64,000 nucleotides of DNA from Pseudomonas sp. Root562 (GTDB lineage Bacteria > Pseudomonadota > Gammaproteobacteria > Pseudomonadales > Pseudomonadaceae). Where the stretch lies: NCBI RefSeq assembly GCF_001427125.1, contig NZ_LMGK01000003.1:149659-213658 (forward strand), given 5' to 3'. A model generated the notes under the pieces. The model was given only the letters and a program-made list of their open reading frames with translations, did no database searches and was not told the origin of the DNA. A program made the translations under genes and the position numbers. Of the stretch, positions 54,115-63,371 are shown one piece after another. Numbering within the stretch: position 1 is the stretch's first letter; every line of letters starts with the position of its first letter.

Positions 54115-55635
54115 TCAGAAGAAACCCAGCGGATTGATGTCGTAGCTCACCAGCAGGTTTTTGGTCTGCTGATAGTGATCGAGCATCATCTTGTGGTTCT
54201 CGCGACCGACGCCGGACTTCTTGTAGCCACCGAACGCGGCGTGCGCCGGGTACAGGTGGTAGCAGTTGGTCCACACCCGACCGGCCTTGATCGCCCGCCC
54301 CATGCGATAGGCGCGGTTGATGTCGCGGGTCCACAGGCCGGCGCCGAGGCCGAACTCACTGTCGTTGGCAATCGCCAGGGCCTCGGCTTCATCCTTGAAG
54401 GTCGTCACGCCCACCACCGGGCCGAAGATTTCTTCCTGGAACACGCGCATCTTGTTGTGGCCCTTGAGCAGGGTCGGCTGGATGTAGTAACCGCTGGACA
54501 GGTCGCCCTCCAGACGCTCGGCCGCACCGCCGGTGAGCAATTCAGCGCCCTCCTCCTGGGCAATGGTCAGGTACGAGAGAATCTTGTCGTATTGCTGCTC
54601 GGACGCCTGGGCGCCGACCATGGTCTCGGTGTCCAGCGGGTTGCCGCGCTTGATCTTGACGATCTTCTTCATCACTTCGGCCATGAACGGCTCGTAGATC
54701 GATTCCTGCACCAGTGCCCGGGACGGGCAGGTGCAAACCTCGCCCTGGTTGAAGAATGCCAACACCAGGCCTTCGGCAGCTTTTTCGATGAACGCCGGCT
54801 CGGCGTTCATGATGTCTTCGAAGAAGATGTTCGGTGACTTGCCGCCCAGTTCGACGGTGGACGGGATGATGTTCTCGGCGGCGCAATGCATGATGTGCGC
54901 GCCCACCGGGGTCGAGCCGGTGAAGGCGATCTTGGCGATGCGCTTGCTGGTAGCCAGCGCTTCGCCCGCTTCGCGCCCGAAACCCTGGACGATGTTCAGC
55001 ACGCCCGCGGGCAGCAGGTCAGCGATCAGCTCAGCGAAGACCATGATCGACAGCGGCGTCTGTTCGGCAGGCTTGAGCACGATGCAGTTGCCGGCGGCCA
55101 GTGCCGGGGCAAGTTTCCAGGCGGCCATCAGCAGCGGAAAGTTCCACGGAATGATCTGCCCGACCACGCCCAGCGGTTCGTGGAAGTGATAGGCCGTGGT
55201 CAGTTCGTTGATTTCCGCCGCCCCGCCTTCCTGGGCGCGAATGCAGCCGGCGAAGTAGCGGAAGTGGTCGGCCGCCAGCGGCACGTCGGCGTTCAAAGTT
55301 TCGCGCACGGCCTTGCCGTTGTCCCAGGTTTCGGTGACGGCCAGGACCTCGAGGTTCTGTTCGATGCGGTCGGCGATTTTCAGCAATACCAGGGAACGGT
55401 CCTGGGCCGAGGTCTTGCCCCAGGCATCAGCAGCAGCATGGGCGGCGTCGAGGGCTTTTTCGATGTCGGCGGCGCTGGAACGCGGGAACTCGGCGATCAC
55501 TTCACCGTTGACCGGCGAGGTGTTGGTGAAGTATTCGCCATTGATCGGCGCGACGAACTCGCCGCCGATGAAATTGCCGTAGCGCGGTTTGAAGGTAATG
55601 ACGGCGCCTGGGGTTCCGGGTTGTGCGTAGATCAT
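54115..55635 (-). CDS. exaC: NAD-dependent aldehyde dehydrogenase (ExaC/PedI-like)
   Basis: A 506-residue cytoplasmic aldehyde dehydrogenase that oxidises the acetaldehyde or other aldehyde released by the quinoprotein. The motif VELGGKSPN holds the general-base glutamate near residue 268; the catalytic cysteine lies in [13 protein letters not shown] near 305. The N-terminal [20 protein letters not shown] is shared with ExaC-type enzymes. It is probably transcribed on its own from a promoter with the shared motif. Confidence 0.94.
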   Translation of the reverse strand: MIYAQPGTPGAVITFKPRYGNFIGGEFVAPINGEYFTNTSPVNGEVIAEFPRSSAADIEKALDAAHAAADAWGKTSAQDRSLVLLKIADRIEQNLEVLAVTETWDNGKAVRETLNADVPLAADHFRYFAGCIRAQEGGAAEINELTTAYHFHEPLGVVGQIIPWNFPLLMAAWKLAPALAAGNCIVLKPAEQTPLSIMVFAELIADLLPAGVLNIVQGFGREAGEALATSKRIAKIAFTGSTPVGAHIMHCAAENIIPSTVELGGKSPNIFFEDIMNAEPAFIEKAAEGLVLAFFNQGEVCTCPSRALVQESIYEPFMAEVMKKIVKIKRGNPLDTETMVGAQASEQQYDKILSYLTIAQEEGAELLTGGAAERLEGDLSSGYYIQPTLLKGHNKMRVFQEEIFGPVVGVTTFKDEAEALAIANDSEFGLGAGLWTRDINRAYRMGRAIKAGRVWTNCYHLYPAHAAFGGYKKSGVGRENHKMMLDHYQQTKNLLVSYDINPLGFF

Positions 55636-55737
55636 GGTGGGCCTCTGTCTGGGTCGATGCCTGTCGTACTGACAGACGATGAGCCGATACTAGAGAGCCC
55701 CGAGTGCCAGACGAATGCATCGTTGGCAGGAGGGACT

Positions 55738-55752
55738 CTCGTTATTTGGTAG
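55738..55752 (-). promoter_or_regulatory. Quinoprotein-regulon motif upstream of exaC
   Basis: Minus-strand CTACCAAATAACGAG, 103-117 bases upstream of the aldehyde dehydrogenase start, preceded by CCTA. Same strand and distance as the copies before pqqA, the pedH-type gene and pedF. Confidence 0.65.
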
Positions 55753-55756
55753 TAGG

Positions 55757-55866
55757 TGATCGTTCCCACGCTCCGCGTGGGAATGCCTCAACGGACGCTC
55801 CGCGTTCGGCTTTTGGGACGCAGAGCGTCCCGGGCTGCTTTCCCACGCAGAGCGTGGGAACGATCA
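55757..55866. repeat. 110-bp palindromic repeat (copy 1)
   Basis: Outer arms TGATCGTTCCCACGCTCCGC and CAGAGCGTGGGAACGATCA, with nested GGACGCTCCGCG/CAGAGCGTCC arms inside. A second copy lies on the other side of the quinoprotein dehydrogenase gene at 57800-57916. Confidence 0.9.
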
Positions 55867-55876
55867 ATTGCAGCGA

Positions 55877-57652
55877 TCAGTGCTTGGCGACCAGGTCTTT
55901 GGGCAACTTGAACGTCCAGAGCATGCCGCCCTGGTTGAAGTCCTTCACGCGCTTGGCCACTTCGCCGCCCCACAATGGCACCGCGCCGCCCCAGCCGGAC
56001 AGCACCGAGACGTATTGTTCGCCGTCCATTTCCCAGGTCACGGGCGAGCCGAGTACGCCGGAACCGGTCTGGAATTCCCAGACCTTTTCGCCGGTCTTGG
56101 CGTTGAACGCCTGCAGGAAACCTTCAGGCGTGCCGGTGAACACCAGGTTGCCCTTGGTGGTCAGCACGCCGCCCCACAGCGGCGCGTAGTTCTTGTGACG
56201 CCAGACTTCCTTGCCGGTTTTCGGGTCGATGGCGCGCAGCACGCCGATGTAGTCCTCGTTCAATGGCTTGATGGTGAAACCCGCGCCGAGGAACGCCGCG
56301 CCTTTTTTGTAGGCGATGCCTTCGTTCCAGATGTCCATACCCCATTCGTTGGACGGCACATAGAACAGTCCGGTGTCTCTGTTATAAGCCATCGGCATCC
56401 AGTTTTTCGCACCGAGGAACGCCGGCGCAACGAACACCGAGCTGCCCTTGGCTTCGGAACCCGGGGCGCCGGGACGGCTGGCTTCGTTGTAGATCGGCCG
56501 GCCGTCCTTATCCAGGCCGGTGGCCCAGGTGATCTTGTCCACGAACGGGAAGCCACGGATGAATTTGCCGTTGGTGCGGTCGAGCACGTAGAAGAAACCG
56601 TTTCGGTCGGCCGTGGCCGCTGCCTTGATCTCCTTGCCGCCTTCGCTGTAGTTGAACGACACCAGCTCGTTCACGCCGTCGTAGTCCCAACCGTCGTGGG
56701 GTGTGCTCTGGAAGTGCCACTTGATGGTGCCGTCGTCCGGGTTGAGCGCCAGGCGCGACGAAGAGTAGAGGTTGTCGCCAGGGCGCAGGTGCGAGTTCCA
56801 CGGCGCCGGGTTACCGGTGCCGAACAGCAGCAAGTTGGTTTCCGGGTCGTAATAACCGCCGAGCCAGGGGGCGGCACCGCCGGTTTTCCAGAGGTCGCCA
56901 GGCCAGGTCTTGCCCGCCTCGCCGCCAGAGATGCCGTTCTCCACCGCTTTGCCGTCCTTGTAGACGTAGCCCATGTGGCCTTCGACCGTTGGCCGCGACC
57001 ACAACAACTGACCGTTTTTCGGATCGTAGGCTTCGATCTTGCCCACAACGCCGAACTCGCCGCCGGCCACGCCGGTAATCAGCTTGCCATTGATCACCAG
57101 CGGCGCGGCACTGATCGAATACCCTTCCTTGTGGTCGGCGACTTTCTTGCTCCAGACCACCTTGCCGGTGTCCTTGTTCAACGCCACGAGTTTGGCATCG
57201 AGGGTGCCGAAAATCACCAGATCGCCGTACAGCGCAACGCCACGGTTGATCACGTCACAGCAAGGGCGGATGTCATCGGGCAGGCGTGCATCGTATTGCC
57301 AGAGTTTTTTGCCGGTGCGTGCATCCACGGCGAACACCCGCGAGTAGGAGCCGGTCAGGTACATCACGCCGTCCTTGACCATCGGCTGCGCTTGCTGGCC
57401 ACGCTGTTTTTCTCCGCCGAAGGAGAACGCCCAGGCCGGCCGCAGCTCCTTGACGTTGTCGACGTTGAGAATATCCAGCGGGCTGTAGCGCTGCCCCTGA
57501 ACGCCCAGGCCGTTGGTCACGACCTGCTCCGGGTTCTTTGGGTCCTGGAGAATGTCCTGGTCGGAAACCCCGGCCAAGGCCTGGCCGGACAACAGCATGG
57601 CACTGAGCAGCAGGCTCAAGACGAAGGGCTGGCGACGTGCGGGTTGGGTCAT
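55877..57652 (-). CDS. pedH: Lanthanide-type PQQ-dependent alcohol dehydrogenase (PedH-like)
   Basis: A 591-residue periplasmic quinoprotein. The signal peptide ends near SGQALA, then [13 protein letters not shown]. Propeller tryptophan-docking repeats run throughout. The vicinal cysteines of the PQQ site are Cys131-Cys132 (RPCCDV); metal ligands are Glu199 (GGEFGV) and Asn281 (GTGNPAPW); the catalytic base is Asp323, and Asp325 (WDYDG) is the extra aspartate seen in lanthanide-dependent enzymes such as PedH and XoxF, where calcium types have a smaller residue. I therefore call it lanthanide-dependent. It oxidises ethanol and similar alcohols and donates electrons to PedF. The gene is flanked by two copies of a 110-bp palindrome. 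Confidence 0.93.
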   Translation of the reverse strand: MTQPARRQPFVLSLLLSAMLLSGQALAGVSDQDILQDPKNPEQVVTNGLGVQGQRYSPLDILNVDNVKELRPAWAFSFGGEKQRGQQAQPMVKDGVMYLTGSYSRVFAVDARTGKKLWQYDARLPDDIRPCCDVINRGVALYGDLVIFGTLDAKLVALNKDTGKVVWSKKVADHKEGYSISAAPLVINGKLITGVAGGEFGVVGKIEAYDPKNGQLLWSRPTVEGHMGYVYKDGKAVENGISGGEAGKTWPGDLWKTGGAAPWLGGYYDPETNLLLFGTGNPAPWNSHLRPGDNLYSSSRLALNPDDGTIKWHFQSTPHDGWDYDGVNELVSFNYSEGGKEIKAAATADRNGFFYVLDRTNGKFIRGFPFVDKITWATGLDKDGRPIYNEASRPGAPGSEAKGSSVFVAPAFLGAKNWMPMAYNRDTGLFYVPSNEWGMDIWNEGIAYKKGAAFLGAGFTIKPLNEDYIGVLRAIDPKTGKEVWRHKNYAPLWGGVLTTKGNLVFTGTPEGFLQAFNAKTGEKVWEFQTGSGVLGSPVTWEMDGEQYVSVLSGWGGAVPLWGGEVAKRVKDFNQGGMLWTFKLPKDLVAKH

Positions 57653-57759
57653 GACGGCTTCCTCTGCGGATTTTTGTTATGCCCGGGAAATTTTCCCGGT
57701 CTGGTGCAGATTCTTGGACGCCGCCGCCCTGGCCACAATTGGCCGCAATGTGGAGATTT

Positions 57760-57774
57760 CTAGTTCCTTGGTAC
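57760..57774 (-). promoter_or_regulatory. Quinoprotein-regulon motif upstream of pedH
   Basis: Minus-strand GTACCAAGGAACTAG, 108-122 bases upstream of the start codon. It shares TACCAA-N2-AAC-N-AG with the exaC copy. Confidence 0.6.
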
Positions 57775-57799
57775 AGGTTCGGAGGAGATGAGTGCTGAC

Positions 57800-57916
57800 T
57801 GATCGTTCCCACGCTCTGCGTGGGAATGCAGCCCGGGACGCTCCGCGCCCCTTTTCGAAAGCTGGAACGCGGAGCGTCCCTTGAGGCATTCCCACGCGGG
57901 AGCGTGGGAACGATCA
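57800..57916. repeat. 117-bp palindromic repeat (copy 2)
   Basis: TGATCGTTCCCACGCTCTGC and CGGGAGCGTGGGAACGATCA form the outer arms, with inner GGGACGCTCCGCG/CGCGGAGCGTCCC arms. On the minus strand the TGA of the hydrolase gene is the first three bases of the element. Confidence 0.9.
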
Positions 57917-58858
57917 TTGCCTGTTATTCGCGGCGGAATCGACACGGGGCATTTGTGCGCGCTCGTAGCGCGGGTACAGATGGCTGACGCTGCGGATCAG
58001 TTCATAACGGCTCAGGTTGATCCCGGCGAAGCGTTCAGGGATGGGGCTGCGGATCATCTCCGCCATGTCGTGGCCATTGGCGGCACCGTCGCGCATGAGC
58101 TGATCGAGCCAGTTCAGGTAATCGCGCATTTGCTCGAAGGGTTGTCGATCGCTCGCCACCGGTCCATGGCCCGGCACGACGTGTGTCCAGGGCAAACCCT
58201 GGAGGGCGGCGATGTCCGCCAGCCATACCGACAGCCCGGGACTGTTGGGCGTGGTCAATGCCCGCTGATAAAACACCAGGTCCCCGGCAAACAGCACACC
58301 GGTTCGCTGGTCGAGAATAGCCAGATCCGCGCCCGTATGCCCACCCAGGCTCAGCAAGCGCAGATCATGATTCCCAAAACTTTTCACACCAGGGGTCAGC
58401 GTCAGCGTCGGCAATACCACTTCGGTACCGCGCATCCAGTCGCCGACCATCCGGTACATGTTCTCGGCCATGGCATCGCCTTGCCGATGCAACAGCTCGG
58501 TGGTGCCGGCCAAAGCGCCGATCGGCACGTCACTGAAGGCCTGATTGCCCAGCACATGGTCCGGGTGGTGATGGGTCAGCAAGACCTCGATCACCGGTTT
58601 ATCAGTGGTGCTGGCAATCGCCTTGCGCATCGCTTCGCCGTAGCGCTTCGACGGGCCGGTGTCGATAACCACCACGCCGCGCTCGGTGACGATGAACGCG
58701 GTATTGACGATGTTGCCGCCGTTGGTCTTGGCGAAATTGTCGGTACTGCCCTCCAGCAGCCAGGTGTCCTCGGCGATCTGCCGGGGCTTGAGCACGTATT
58801 CCAGGTCGGCCATGACCGGCAGGCTGACGCTTAACACCATCATCAGGATCCAGCGCAT
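57914..58858 (-). CDS. Quinoprotein relay zinc metallohydrolase (MBL fold)
   Basis: A 314-residue metallo-beta-lactamase-fold protein with a signal peptide (MRWILMMVLSVSLPVMA). The zinc motif VLLTHHHPDHVLG (HxHxDH form) is near residue 97; later ligands are in LLSLGGHTGADLAILD, LFAGDLVFYQR and VVPGHGPVAS. This is the SoxH-related family that accompanies PQQ dehydrogenases; its exact reaction is unknown. The ATG at 58858 begins the signal peptide. Its stop is supplied by the palindromic repeat. Fourth gene of the pedF operon. Confidence 0.9.
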   Translation of the reverse strand: MRWILMMVLSVSLPVMADLEYVLKPRQIAEDTWLLEGSTDNFAKTNGGNIVNTAFIVTERGVVVIDTGPSKRYGEAMRKAIASTTDKPVIEVLLTHHHPDHVLGNQAFSDVPIGALAGTTELLHRQGDAMAENMYRMVGDWMRGTEVVLPTLTLTPGVKSFGNHDLRLLSLGGHTGADLAILDQRTGVLFAGDLVFYQRALTTPNSPGLSVWLADIAALQGLPWTHVVPGHGPVASDRQPFEQMRDYLNWLDQLMRDGAANGHDMAEMIRSPIPERFAGINLSRYELIRSVSHLYPRYERAQMPRVDSAANNRQ

Positions 58859-58874
58859 GCCACGCTCCTTGGGG

Positions 58875-59636
58875 TCAGGGGATCGACGCATCGAACTCAT
58901 TGCCGCTGTTGTCCCGCAGCAACAGCCGCGTTTGCCCTGCCCCCTCGATATCGAACGCCAGGCTGGGATTTTCACTGACGGCAGGAAACAGCTCCAGCCG
59001 GGCCAGCACTTGCTCGTTGTGGTCGCGCAACTCGGCATGGTTGATGAAAAATTCCGGAATGCCGCTGACCATGCCGTTGTCCATCGGGTGGGCTATCTGC
59101 ATACGCAAGCGGCTGAACCCGTCCCGGGGATAGCGCCCGCCGAGCACTTCGCCGATGTGCTCCTCCCAGCCCGGTTGAGTGCGCACCACACTTGGCGCGG
59201 TGCAGCCGCCACCCGCCGCGTCGATCAGGGCTGAACCGACATGCCACACGCCGTCGCGGGTCAACACCGCTGCGCGCAAGGGCGTTGCCTGCTCAATGCG
59301 AATGCGCAATGACAGCCAGGGTAAAACCGAACCCAGCGGCTGGAAGTCGACGATTTTCGGCAGCGGGTTCAACTCTGCCCAGGCGAGGATTCTCACCACA
59401 TCGCCCTTGAACGCCCGAGCGTCGATTTCCAGCGGCACCTGCCGGGCGTCTTCGGCAAACGGCGGTGCGAGCAACTTGACCCGTTCATCAAAAACGAACG
59501 GCGCATTGCCGAGCAATTGCTGGTGATAGAACGCCCACATCACTGAAGGCACCGGGTCCTTACCGGGATCGATAGCGTGCGCGTGCGGGGCCAGGCTCAG
59601 CCAGCAGGCCAACAGACAACTCCCTCGCCATTTCAT
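58875..59636 (-). CDS. Quinoprotein-associated SoxYZ-like carrier
   Basis: A 253-residue exported protein. The signal peptide MKWRGSCLLACWLSLAPHAH(A) is followed by a SoxY-like domain (about 25-150) that includes the cysteine carrier motif AAGGGCTAPS near residue 143, which in SoxY lies at the mobile end, and a SoxZ-like domain (IAHPMDNGMVSG, FFINHAELRDHN). It belongs to the fused SoxYZ-related family found only beside PQQ dehydrogenases. I infer that it carries a substrate or sulfur species for the metallohydrolase encoded next to it. Confidence 0.87.
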   Translation of the reverse strand: MKWRGSCLLACWLSLAPHAHAIDPGKDPVPSVMWAFYHQQLLGNAPFVFDERVKLLAPPFAEDARQVPLEIDARAFKGDVVRILAWAELNPLPKIVDFQPLGSVLPWLSLRIRIEQATPLRAAVLTRDGVWHVGSALIDAAGGGCTAPSVVRTQPGWEEHIGEVLGGRYPRDGFSRLRMQIAHPMDNGMVSGIPEFFINHAELRDHNEQVLARLELFPAVSENPSLAFDIEGAGQTRLLLRDNSGNEFDASIP

Positions 59637-59645
59637 CGCCTGCTC

Positions 59646-60521
59646 CTATTGATACATCTCGGGCACGTCGTACCGCAGGCCGTAATGACCGTAGAGGGTC
59701 TTCAGCGTGCCGTCACGGATCAGGCCTTCCAGGGCCTCTTCCACGGCATAAGCCAATTGCCGGTTGCTTTCATGCACCGCCATGCCGATTTCCCACAGCT
59801 GTTTGCCCATGTTCGGGTAGGCGTTCTCGGCCAGTGCTACTTGTGGGTCGGCTGCTTCATGCACCTGCCAGTCGATTTCGCCGCGCATGGCCATCACCGC
59901 GTCGACCTCACCGGCCTTCATCGCGGCAAATGCCTGGGGCACACCCGGATAGTGATGGGTCTTGCCGGCGAGCATGCCGTTGAATACCGAGGTCAGGTAG
60001 AACGACGGCACGCTGTCGACTTCAACGCCGATCGGGTGCTGCTCGAACACCGCGACGCTGGCCACCTTGTCCAGCCGTCGGCGGTCATAGGCCACCTGCC
60101 ATTGTTCGGTCTGGTACGGACCGAACATCACCACTTGGCCGTTGACCAGCTCACCGAGCTCGTTGCGCTTCTGCGCGTAGTCATGGTCGTAGGGCACGCG
60201 CATCATCAGGTCGGCCAGTTGCTGGTTGTGCAAGGCACTGGCACGCCAGATGTAATCGCGCAGGTCGTCGTCGAGCTTTTCCCCGGCCGGCGCCCAGATC
60301 AGCGTCAGGCGCACGCCGAGCGCCTTGGCCAACGCTTCGGCGAGCTCGACATCGACGCCGCGAGGCTGCCCGTTACGCTCAAAGCTGTAGGGGGCAAAGT
60401 CCTTGTAGACCGCCACCTTCAACTCACCGGCGGCGATCATTTCGTCGTAGTTGCGTACCTGCGCGTGCACCGCCTGCAAACACAGCGACAGCGCGCAGAC
60501 CAACACCGCCAGCAGACGCAT
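59646..60521 (-). CDS. Quinoprotein-associated periplasmic binding protein (PedG/MoxJ-like)
   Basis: A 291-residue periplasmic protein with signal peptide (MRLLAVLVCALSLCLQAVHA) and the family-3 solute-binding fold (LKVAVYKDFAPYSFERNGQP, GVDVELAEALAKALGVRLTL). This is the MoxJ-related group, which in methanol dehydrogenase systems helps maturation of the quinoprotein rather than transport. It starts 3 bases after pedF. Confidence 0.9.
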   Translation of the reverse strand: MRLLAVLVCALSLCLQAVHAQVRNYDEMIAAGELKVAVYKDFAPYSFERNGQPRGVDVELAEALAKALGVRLTLIWAPAGEKLDDDLRDYIWRASALHNQQLADLMMRVPYDHDYAQKRNELGELVNGQVVMFGPYQTEQWQVAYDRRRLDKVASVAVFEQHPIGVEVDSVPSFYLTSVFNGMLAGKTHHYPGVPQAFAAMKAGEVDAVMAMRGEIDWQVHEAADPQVALAENAYPNMGKQLWEIGMAVHESNRQLAYAVEEALEGLIRDGTLKTLYGHYGLRYDVPEMYQ

Positions 60522-60524
60522 GGG

Positions 60525-60986
60525 TCACTCCTCGACGCGCACGGTATCCAGATAAGTGCGTACGGCCCACAGGGCTTCCTGACTCAGGTAATCCGCCATT
60601 TTCGGCATGTACACTCGACCGTCACGTACCGCGCCATGGCGCACACGCTCGACGAACCATTCATCGCCCGCCTCGCCGACATCCAGCATGCGCAAGTCCG
60701 GGGCGATGCCACCGGACTTGGCTTCCAGGCCGTGACAGGCCGCGCAGTTCTGGTTGTAGGCAGACGCACCGATCTCCACCGCCTTGTCGTGTTCCGGCGC
60801 GGCGCGATACGGGTTCACCGCGGCCCAGCCATCAGCATCGAGTTGCACCCCCGCATCCTTGATCGGGGTCAGGCCCTGGGTGGCGACGGCCTGCGGCACC
60901 ACATTACCGTGGGCCCAGGTGGAGCCCGCGCCGATAAGACCGGCCAACAGTCCGGTGATGAGCAAGGCGTTGCGTTTTGTTGTCAT
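60525..60986 (-). CDS. pedF: Cytochrome c550 PedF
   Basis: A 153-residue periplasmic c-type cytochrome that accepts electrons from the PQQ alcohol dehydrogenase. The signal peptide ends near STWA, the haem motif CAACH is near residue 82 and the axial methionine is in VYMPKMADYL near 127. It heads a four-gene operon (pedF, binding protein, SoxYZ-like, metallohydrolase). In P. putida pedE lies directly upstream; here the divergent ABC-type gene occupies that side. Confidence 0.94.
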   Translation of the reverse strand: MTTKRNALLITGLLAGLIGAGSTWAHGNVVPQAVATQGLTPIKDAGVQLDADGWAAVNPYRAAPEHDKAVEIGASAYNQNCAACHGLEAKSGGIAPDLRMLDVGEAGDEWFVERVRHGAVRDGRVYMPKMADYLSQEALWAVRTYLDTVRVEE

Positions 60987-61089
60987 TGTTATGCCCTCTG
61001 GATTGCACGCAGAACCTCTTGGCTGAGGCTATGGCAGCCATCTTAGAAACGGCGCCGCACTCACCCCATGCTGCTTTGGTGGTCGCCGC

Positions 61090-61104
61090 CTACTTCCTTG
61101 GTAG
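61090..61104. promoter_or_regulatory. Quinoprotein-regulon motif between pedF and the ABC-type genes
   Basis: Minus-strand CTACCAAGGAAGTAG, the best dyad of the four (CTAC-N7-GTAG), preceded by TTA. It lies 104-118 bases before pedF and 93-107 before the plus-strand gene, so one site could serve both directions. Confidence 0.65.
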
Positions 61105-61196
61105 TAAGGCGCTGGATGGACGCCACCAGTACTTTCTGCATATTTTCACGGCACCACAGGCTTCCTATGCTGGCGCTAACGGTCATGGAGAACCTT

Positions 61197-62381
61197 ATGC
61201 GCCAGCTTGCCCCTTACGCCCTGATCTACCTGCTGGCGATTGTTTGCGCCGCCGGCCTGGCCACCCGAAGCCAGGCCGCCGATGCGCCCCTGCAGGTGCG
61301 AATCGGCTACCTGGGTTACCGCCCCGATCCGGGTCCGTTGCTGTCGAACGTTATCCCCGAACCCACCGATGCCGGGCTGCGCGGCGCCGAACTGGCGATC
61401 ATCGACAGCAACAGCACCGGGCGCTTTCTCAACCACGGCTACAGCCTGGTCAGCGCCAGCGTCGACAGCCCCGAAGCTTTGCTCGATGCGGCCAAGACGC
61501 AACATGAACAAGGCCTGCGCCTGTTCGTGGTCAATGCCCCCGCGGCCAGCCTGCGCCAGTTGAGTGCGGCACTGCCCGACAGTCTGCTGTTCAACGCCGG
61601 CAGTGCCGATGACAGTCTGCGCACCACCGATTGCCTGCCCAACGTGCTGCACACCTTGCCGAGCCGGGCGATGCTCGCCGATGCACTGGTGCAGTTTCTG
61701 GTGCTGCGTAAATGGCAACGGGCGCTGCTGATTGTCGGCCCGACGCCGGACGATCAAGCCTATGCCGCCGCCCTGCGCCGCGCAGCCAAGCGCTTCGGCC
61801 TGCAATGGGTGGCGGAAAAACCCTGGAGCTTCGATAACGACCAGCGCCGCAGCGCCCAGGCCGATATGCCGCTGTTCACCCAGACTGCCGAATACGACGT
61901 AGTACTGGTGGCTGATGAGCGTGGCGACTTCGGCGAATACGTGCCCTACCAGACCTGGTACCCGCGCCCGGTCGCCGGCACCCAGGGCCTGACCCCGGTG
62001 GGCTGGCACAAGACCGTGGAAACCTACGGCGCCGCCCAATTGCAAAAACGCTTCGAAGCCCTGAGCGGGCGCTGGATGAATGACCGCGATTTTGCCGCCT
62101 GGATGGCCGTGCGCAGTATCGCCAGCGCCGTGAGCAAGTTGCGCCAGACCGAGCCGATGGCGATCCGTACGCTGCAAATCAGCGACCAATTGCCCCTCGA
62201 CGGTTTCAAGGGTCGCAAGCTCAGTTACCGGCCCTGGAACGGCCAGTTGCGCCAGCCGATTCCTATTGTCCAGCCCCGGGCGCTGGTCAGCACTTCTCCC
62301 CAGGACGGCTTTCTGCACCCGTTCAATGAAATGGACAGCCTGGGCTACGACAAGCCTGAGGTTACTTGCCGCTTTCCGTGA
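61197..62381 (+). CDS. PQQ-system ABC-type substrate-binding protein
   Basis: A 394-residue exported protein. The signal sequence MRQLAPYALIYLLAIVCAAG is followed by a leucine-binding-protein-like fold (VRIGYLGYRPDPGPLLSNV, LFVVNAPAASLRQLSAAL, RALLIVGPTPDDQAYAAALR). It belongs to the binding-protein family that occurs only with PQQ alcohol dehydrogenase systems. The ATG at 61197 has GGAG six bases upstream. It leads the binding protein, beta-propeller, ATPase operon. Confidence 0.88.
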   Translation: MRQLAPYALIYLLAIVCAAGLATRSQAADAPLQVRIGYLGYRPDPGPLLSNVIPEPTDAGLRGAELAIIDSNSTGRFLNHGYSLVSASVDSPEALLDAAKTQHEQGLRLFVVNAPAASLRQLSAALPDSLLFNAGSADDSLRTTDCLPNVLHTLPSRAMLADALVQFLVLRKWQRALLIVGPTPDDQAYAAALRRAAKRFGLQWVAEKPWSFDNDQRRSAQADMPLFTQTAEYDVVLVADERGDFGEYVPYQTWYPRPVAGTQGLTPVGWHKTVETYGAAQLQKRFEALSGRWMNDRDFAAWMAVRSIASAVSKLRQTEPMAIRTLQISDQLPLDGFKGRKLSYRPWNGQLRQPIPIVQPRALVSTSPQDGFLHPFNEMDSLGYDKPEVTCRFP

Positions 62382-62411
62382 TCCGATAACCACAACAACA
62401 AGGAATCTGCC

Positions 62412-63371
62412 ATGCGCCGCACCCTGCTTTCATGCGCCCTGCTCTTCGCCGCCGGCCATGCCGCTGCCAGTACGGCCTGGGTCTCCAACGAAAAGGACAA
62501 CAACCTGAGCCTGATCGACATGCAGACCCTGCAAGTCACCGAGACCCTGCCGGTCGGCCAGCGCCCTCGCGGCCTGCTGCTGTCCCATGACAATAAGCTG
62601 TTGTACATCTGCGCCAGTGACTCGGACCGCGTTCAGGTGATGGATGTGGCGACGCGCAAGATCATCAAGGAATTGCCCTCGGGCAAGGATCCCGAACAAT
62701 TTGCCCTGCACCCCAACAACCGCTGGCTGTATGTCTCCAACGAAGACGATGCACTGGTCACCGTGATCGACACCGAGACCTCCAAGGTGCTCGGCCAGAT
62801 CAACGTCGGTGTCGAACCCGAAGGCATGGCCGTCAGCCCTGACGGCAAATGGGCAGTGAACACCAGCGAAACCACCAACATGCTGCACTGGATCGACACC
62901 AGCACCCAGACGCTGGCCGACAGCACCCTGGTGGATCAACGACCGCGTTTCGTTGAGTTTTCCCCGGACGGCGCTCAGTTGTGGGCTTCGGCGGAAATCG
63001 GCGGCACCGTGACCATTCTGGATGTGGCCAGCCGCAACGTGCTCAAGACCCTGAACTTCCAGATCAAGGGTGTGCACCCGGACAAGGTCCAGCCGGTCGG
63101 CGTCAAACTCAGCGCCGACGGCAAGTACGGCTTCGTCGCACTCGGCCCGGCCAATCATGTGGCGGTGATCGATGCCAAGACTTTCGAGATCCTCGATTAC
63201 CTGCTGGTGGGTCGGCGAGTCTGGCAGATGGCGTTCACACCGGATCAGAAACAGTTACTGGCCACCAATGGCGTCAGCGGCGATGTCTCGGTGATCGATG
63301 TCGACAGTCTCAAGGTCAGCAAATCGGTGAAGGTCGGGCGCTATCCCTGGGGCGTGGTGGTGACGCCATGA
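62412..63371 (+). CDS. PQQ-associated YVTN beta-propeller protein
   Basis: A 319-residue exported seven-bladed propeller of YVTN-type repeats. The signal peptide MRRTLLSCALLFAAGHAAAS is followed by repeats such as NLSLIDMQTLQVTETLPVGQ, RVQVMDVATRKIIKELPSGK, VTVIDTETSKVLGQINVGV and VSVIDVDSLKVSKSVKVGR. It is the propeller partner of the PQQ-linked ABC system. Role unknown; it ends with an ATGA overlap with the ATPase gene. Confidence 0.9.
   Translation: MRRTLLSCALLFAAGHAAASTAWVSNEKDNNLSLIDMQTLQVTETLPVGQRPRGLLLSHDNKLLYICASDSDRVQVMDVATRKIIKELPSGKDPEQFALHPNNRWLYVSNEDDALVTVIDTETSKVLGQINVGVEPEGMAVSPDGKWAVNTSETTNMLHWIDTSTQTLADSTLVDQRPRFVEFSPDGAQLWASAEIGGTVTILDVASRNVLKTLNFQIKGVHPDKVQPVGVKLSADGKYGFVALGPANHVAVIDAKTFEILDYLLVGRRVWQMAFTPDQKQLLATNGVSGDVSVIDVDSLKVSKSVKVGRYPWGVVVTP

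Noticed and set aside
55868..57763. 631-codon open frame antisense to the quinoprotein gene
   Set aside because: Antisense shadow; the minus-strand frame has every quinoprotein motif.
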